Shown here in pieces: positions 61,908 to 64,000 of a stretch of DNA of 64,000 bases (positions are counted from its first letter, which is position 1; every line of letters starts with the position of its first letter). Source of the stretch: Bacillaceae bacterium OF18-1A (GTDB lineage Bacteria; Bacillota; Bacilli; Bacillales; Bacillaceae_G); assembly GCA_027694045.1 (NCBI GenBank), contig JAQEWB010000009.1, forward strand, positions 10,207 through 74,206, read 5' to 3'. The notes under the pieces were generated by a model. That model did not search any database. It was not told the origin of the DNA and saw only the letters and a list, made by a program, of their open reading frames with translations. A program made the translations under genes and the position numbers.

Positions 61908-61942
61908 TGGTGAAATGGTCACTTGTTTAGTGACCATTTTGC
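61908..61942 (+). terminator. Hairpin upstream of sigI
   Basis: The arms AAATGGTCAC and GTGACCATTT enclose 7 bases with a short TTTT tail, 28 bases before the sigI start. It may end upstream transcription or act in the sigI leader. Confidence 0.55.
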
Positions 61943-61969
61943 TATTTGAGGGAGGCTGGGAGATTACAA

Positions 61970-62692
61970 GTGTTGAGTTTAGTCATGAAGATCTTAAGAA
62001 AAACGAAAATAGAAGATGTCGTATTGAACATACAAAACAATGAAGGAGATAAAGAAGCTTTTATCGTACAGTATCAGCCTTTTATTAGAAAATCAATTTC
62101 GTCTGTCTGCCGCCGATATATTACAGAACAGGATGATGAATATAGCATTGGATTGTTTGCATTTAACGAAGCAATTGAACAGTATTCATATACAAAAGGA
62201 AAATCTTTTCTAGCTTTTGCTGAGCTTCTTATAAAAAGAGATGTAATTGATTATATACGTAAGGAATCAAAGCATAATCTTGTCTTTTTAAAAGAAGAGA
62301 AGCAAGAGGAAATGTTAGAAATGCAAGTATCGCTTACAGAGTATATGAAAGAGATGGAAAATAGTAACCGTAAGGAGGAGATTTTTCATTTTCAAGGTGT
62401 GTTAGCTGAGTTTAAAATCACATTTTTAGAGCTTGCGAAAGAATCTCCTAAGCATCGTGATACGCGTGAGCACTTAATAGAAATTGTAAAGATTATTATA
62501 AAAGATGAGGAAATGATGGAAGAGCTATTCCGAAAGAAAAAGCTACCGCTGAAACGGATTGAGCCGCGTGTTAGAGTAAGTCGTAAAACGTTGGAGCGAC
62601 ATAGAAAATACATCATTGCAATGTGTATTATCTTTGCAAATAACTATACATATATTCTTGATTATATAAGAGGAGGGAAGCATGATGAATAA
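61970..62692 (+). CDS. sigI: RNA polymerase sigma factor SigI, 240 aa
   Basis: SigI is an alternative sigma-70 factor of the Bacillus/Clostridium SigI family used in heat or cell-wall stress. The N-terminal region 2 contains NNEGDKEAFIVQYQPFIRKSISSVCRRYITEQDDEYSIGLFAFNEAIEQYSYTKGKSFLAFAELLIKRDVIDYIRKESKHN. The SigI-specific C-terminal region has LPLKRIEPRVRVSRKTLERHRKYIIAMCIIFANNYTYILDYIRGGK. The GTG at 61970 has GGGAG 7 bases upstream; TTG 61946 and ATG 61985 are alternatives. rsgI overlaps its end, so the pair is co-transcribed. Confidence 0.93.
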   Translation: MLSLVMKILRKTKIEDVVLNIQNNEGDKEAFIVQYQPFIRKSISSVCRRYITEQDDEYSIGLFAFNEAIEQYSYTKGKSFLAFAELLIKRDVIDYIRKESKHNLVFLKEEKQEEMLEMQVSLTEYMKEMENSNRKEEIFHFQGVLAEFKITFLELAKESPKHRDTREHLIEIVKIIIKDEEMMEELFRKKKLPLKRIEPRVRVSRKTLERHRKYIIAMCIIFANNYTYILDYIRGGKHDE

Positions 62693-64000
62693 AGGAATTG
62701 TGATGGATATAAAAAAACATAGCGTAGTTGTTTTAACTCCAAAAGGGGAGTTTCTTACGTGTGAAAGAAAAGCTCATTCTTACACGATTGGAGAGGAAAT
62801 TTCGTTTGATGAGCAAGAACAACAAGCATCGCGTTTTTCATTCCCTCCTTTCTTCAAGCCTGCATCATTACTTGTTGCTTGCTTTTTATGTGTAGCGCTG
62901 TTTTTCTACAATCAACCGGAAGAAAAAGTGTTTGCTTATGTCTCAGTTGATATAAATCCAAGTTTAGAAGTGAGTGTAACAAAGGATCTTCGTGTTATAG
63001 ATTTGCGAGCTTGTAATGATGATGGAAGGCGTATTTTAAAAGAAATGGAACGGTGGAAAAATAAACATTTGCAAGACGTAATACGTACGATTATAAAGCA
63101 AAGTCAAGAAGACGAATATTTAACAGACGATAAGCAAGTTATGCTAACAGCTGTTACAAAGGAGAAAACGCTAGAATCACAGTTGGAAAAGACTATGCGA
63201 GAATTAAAGAAAGAGTATGAGGCAAAACATATTACAGTTGTATATCAAACTAGCACAATGCAAGTGCGAGAGAATGCTAGGAAAGCAGGAATTGGCACAG
63301 GTGTTTATATAAAGCAAGAGAATGAGAAGAAAAAATTGCTTACTCCTCCTGCGCCACCGTCTAATCAGGAGAAAACTCATGAGGAGATACATTCGCAACT
63401 ACAGCCATCTCCTGATGTATCATCGGATTTGTCTTCTGTAAAAGAAGAAGGAGACGATAAGCAAGAACATAAAGAACAAAAGAACATCAAGGAACAGCCG
63501 CCTAAGCAAATAAAAGAAAATAATGGGAATCAACAAGAGAGTAATGGTAGGGGTTCACAGAAAGAAAACAATGGGAATCAACAAGAGAACAACGGTAGAG
63601 GCTCGCAGAAAGAAAACAATGGGAATCAGCAAGGGAACAATGGTAGAGGCTCGCAGAAAGAAAACAATGGGAATCAACAAGGGAACAACGGTAGAGGCTC
63701 GCAGAAAGAAAATAATGGGAACCAGCAAGGGAACAACGGTTGGGGCTCGCAGAAAGAAAATAATGGGAACCAGCAAGGGAACAACGGTAGAGGCTCGCAG
63801 AAAGAAAATAATGGACATCAGCAAGAGAATAATGGTAGAGGCTCGCAGAAAGAAAATAATGGGAACCAGCAAGGGAACAACGGTAGAGGTTCGCAGAAAG
63901 AAAGTAATGGAAACCAGCAAGAGAACAACGGTAGAGGTTCGCAGAAAGAAAGTAATGGAAACCAGCAAGAGAACAACGGTAGAGGTTCGCAGAAAGAAAA
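62685..64000 (+). CDS. rsgI: Anti-sigma-I factor RsgI (3' end outside window), with repeat tail
   Basis: RsgI holds SigI at the membrane. The N-terminal cytosolic anti-sigma domain (MNKGIVMDIKKHSVVVLTPKGEFLTC) is followed by one membrane helix (ASLLVACFLCVALFFYN, about 63-80). The conserved extracytoplasmic domain comes next (EKVFAYVSVDINPSLEVSVTKDLRVIDLRACNDDGRRIL, autoproteolysis region). From about residue 205 the protein turns into a low-complexity Pro/Gln/Glu linker, then tandem 16-residue repeats from 63552 that leave the window. The start (ATG 62682 or 62685) overlaps sigI by 8-11 bases behind GAGGAGGGAAG. Confidence 0.93.
   Translation, partial: MNKGIVMDIKKHSVVVLTPKGEFLTCERKAHSYTIGEEISFDEQEQQASRFSFPPFFKPASLLVACFLCVALFFYNQPEEKVFAYVSVDINPSLEVSVTKDLRVIDLRACNDDGRRILKEMERWKNKHLQDVIRTIIKQSQEDEYLTDDKQVMLTAVTKEKTLESQLEKTMRELKKEYEAKHITVVYQTSTMQVRENARKAGIGTGVYIKQENEKKKLLTPPAPPSNQEKTHEEIHSQLQPSPDVSSDLSSVKEEGDDKQEHKEQKNIKEQPPKQIKENNGNQQESNGRGSQKENNGNQQENNGRGSQKENNGNQQGNNGRGSQKENNGNQQGNNGRGSQKENNGNQQGNNGWGSQKENNGNQQGNNGRGSQKENNGHQQENNGRGSQKENNGNQQGNNGRGSQKESNGNQQENNGRGSQKESNGNQQENNGRGSQKE
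63516..64000 (+). repeat. Tandem 48-bp repeat array inside rsgI
   Basis: Units start at 63552, 63600, 63648, 63696, 63744, 63792, 63840, 63888, 63936 and 63984 (cut by the window end), with a partial degenerate unit before the first. Each encodes GSQKENNGNQQxNNGR, x being E or G. Variants include NNGW in unit 4, GHQQ in unit 6 and KESNG in units 8 and 9. The unit stays in frame and is nearly identical in DNA, so copy number is likely to vary between strains. Confidence 0.95.

Noticed and set aside
63555..63968. 137-aa repetitive hydrophobic frame on the minus strand
   Set aside because: It is the antisense shadow of the rsgI 48-bp repeats, with no ribosome site.

Overview
The window looks like chromosomal DNA of the Bacillus cereus group (cereus, anthracis, thuringiensis and relatives). 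It is AT-rich, has strong GGAGG-type ribosome sites and many GTG/TTG starts. Diagnostic genes include a ColA-type collagenase, a Rap-Phr cassette, the bacillithiol pair yojF-bshB2, an arylamine N-acetyltransferase with a Cys-His-Glu triad, HelD, and sigI-rsgI at the right edge. The assignment rests on gene content and protein similarity recalled by eye; no search was run. I saw no rRNA, tRNA, CRISPR array or prophage.

Layout. 1-6.5 kb: the end of a catechol-dioxygenase-like gene, two translationally coupled GNAT genes, a tiny stand-alone transcription unit, secreted collagenase colA, a small membrane protein and another GNAT. 6.5-10.1 kb: small membrane proteins, an FAD-linked 2-hydroxyacid dehydrogenase, GrpB and PaiB-like proteins. 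10.2-14.7 kb: Rap-Phr, SelO, and an ArsR regulator with an oxidoreductase. 14.9-18.5 kb: a TetR-HelD-unknown operon with two matching operators. 18.9-24.3 kb: secreted GlpQ, a LysR gene with a small downstream gene divergent from an MFS transporter, and a serine hydrolase. 24.5-27.6 kb: two agmatine-deiminase-family proteins (one a lipoprotein) and a MerR-type regulator. 27.7-32.8 kb: PepF, NAT, a DUF3888 protein, an Xre regulator with a palindromic operator, and a lipoprotein.

32.9-39 kb is the most rearranged part. It holds a structured intergenic element, an IS1341-type element (TnpB only) inserted in a small gene, a quinone oxidoreductase reduced to its two ends by an internal deletion, and two gene stubs abutting head to head. 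39.3-54.4 kb: an ArsB/NhaD-type transporter, yojF-bshB2, two MFS/APC transporters, an oxidoreductase, a paired YdcZ-type transporter divergent from a Crp/Fnr regulator, small proteins and an L,D-transpeptidase. 54.7-64 kb: hcp with an FNR-type box, a PadR-DUF1048-ABC exporter locus, Nudix, a YobV/YobU-like pair, a decayed ORF, and sigI-rsgI; rsgI runs off the window within an array of 48-bp repeats.

Most genes stand alone or in two- to four-gene units closed by clear intrinsic terminators. Much of the content is regulator-plus-effector modules (TetR/HelD, ArsR/oxidoreductase, MerR/deiminases, PadR/ABC, LysR/MFS, Crp/YdcZ), as expected of a soil and host-associated Bacillus accessory region. 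I did not find an obviously new multi-gene defence or biosynthetic system. The best leads are the TetR-HelD operon, the variant TnpB, the Rap with an altered catalytic position, the paired deiminases and several short unannotated transcription units.
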